From contig RGUG01000075.1 in NCBI GenBank assembly GCA_010027915.1, positions 1 through 6,599 on the forward strand: a DNA stretch of 6,599 nucleotides, in the 5' to 3' direction. A program made the position numbers and the translations under genes. Below, piece by piece: positions 6,031-6,599 of the stretch. Source of the stretch: a bacterium. GTDB taxonomy: Bacteria; Margulisbacteria; Marinamargulisbacteria; SXXA01. Each line of letters starts with the position of its first letter. The first letter of the stretch is position 1. The notes beneath the pieces are model-generated. The model was not told the DNA's origin. It was given only the letters and a program-made list of their open reading frames with translations, and ran no database searches.

Positions 6031-6599
6031 TACGGGTGGCACCTCGGGCGGTGTTAATGGGGCGATGGGTGATGAAAGGGTTCCGTTCGCTGGGGTATTT
6101 TATGCTGTTTACGGTGCAAGTGTTTCGTCTGACCGTGACGGCCCCCATTCGCATCAAACATGTGGTGGAGCATGCGTATTTATTGGGTAGCAAATCGGTG
6201 GGGATTACGTTAATTACAGCCGGGTTTGTTGGCATGGCGTTTGCCTTGCAAGTGGTGAGGGAGTTTTTAAAATTCGGGGCGGGTAAAATGATTGGGGGCG
6301 TGGTGGGAATTGCCATATGGCGTGAGTTGGGTCCTCTCATGACGGGGGTGGTGGTGGCAGGTCAGGTGGGGGCCGCCATTGCAGCGGAGTTGGCCACCAT
6401 GAAAGTCACCGAACAAATCGAAGCGTTGGAGGCCTTGGGTCAAGACCCCGTGCGGTATTTGGTCGTGCCTCGTTTGGTAGCGGTTGCCTTGATGATGCCC
6501 TTGTTGGTGGGATTGGCTGATTGCATGGGGTTTTTGAGTGGGTATGTGATGGCGGTGGGTATGGGTCGAATCAACCCGTATTGGGTGATAGAATCAGCC
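6027..6599 (+). CDS. mlaE: MlaE/YrbE-family ABC transporter permease (3' end outside window)
   Basis: Permease subunit of an Mla-type ABC system in the inner membrane, which moves phospholipid or other lipid between inner and outer membranes with an MlaF ATPase and an MlaD (MCE) protein. The 191 visible residues, of about 250-265 expected, have an amphipathic N-terminal segment (8-40). A membrane segment begins near 57 (SVGITLITAGFVGMAFALQ). The family signature follows: RELGPLMTGVVVAGQVGAAI at 99-118, AELATMKVTEQIEALEALG at 120-138, DPVRYLVVPRL, and a further membrane segment from 150. The signature usually reads AGR and ELG or ELGxM; here Gln113 and Ala123 replace Arg and Gly. The GTG start overlaps the nadE stop in a GTGA arrangement, with GGAAGG upstream. 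Homologues can also be called Ttg2B or TGD1-like, so the substrate is not fixed by sequence. ATPase and MCE genes would be expected downstream, but that is not visible. Confidence 0.93.
   Translation, partial: MIRVAPRAVLMGRWVMKGFRSLGYFMLFTVQVFRLTVTAPIRIKHVVEHAYLLGSKSVGITLITAGFVGMAFALQVVREFLKFGAGKMIGGVVGIAIWRELGPLMTGVVVAGQVGAAIAAELATMKVTEQIEALEALGQDPVRYLVVPRLVAVALMMPLLVGLADCMGFLSGYVMAVGMGRINPYWVIESA

Noticed and set aside
6031..6190. Extension of an alternative frame past nadE, giving a 147-residue plus-strand ORF from 5747
   Set aside because: The same bases encode the conserved end of NadE and the start of the MlaE-like permease in other frames; the alternative translation has no recognisable motif.

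Overview
The window is one unbroken run of plus-strand genes with no intergenic space. In order they are: a protein with S-layer-homology (SLH)-like repeats (open at the left edge), arginyl-tRNA synthetase (argS), tRNA(Ile)-lysidine synthetase (tilS), an exported CIA30/CBM11-like beta-sandwich protein of unknown function, glutamine-dependent NAD+ synthetase (nadE), and an MlaE-type lipid-transport permease cut by the right edge. Every junction overlaps, by about 20, 20, 70, 4 and 3 bases, so the block reads like a single co-transcribed operon. I see no terminator, RNA gene, CRISPR array or insertion sequence.

Organism: this is a bacterium with a roughly balanced base composition and a strongly G-rich coding strand, which uses many GTG and TTG codons. 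An SLH-type protein beside an MlaE permease suggests a diderm whose outer membrane may be tethered by SLH proteins. That pattern is known from Cyanobacteria and relatives (Melainabacteria/Vampirovibrionia, Margulisbacteria), Negativicutes, Thermotogae and Deinococcus. I favour the cyanobacteria/Margulisbacteria side, but this is inference and the window does not settle it.

How the genes relate: argS and tilS serve translation (Arg-tRNA charging; lysidine modification of the AUA-reading tRNA-Ile). nadE makes NAD+. The SLH protein, the exported beta-sandwich protein and MlaE concern the envelope. The set mixes housekeeping and envelope genes and is not a recognisable pathway. No defence, mobile or obviously new multi-gene system is visible. 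The least explained parts are the exported protein between tilS and nadE, and the leftmost ~190 bases, where codon use differs from the rest and the minus strand gives a more protein-like reading than the plus strand.
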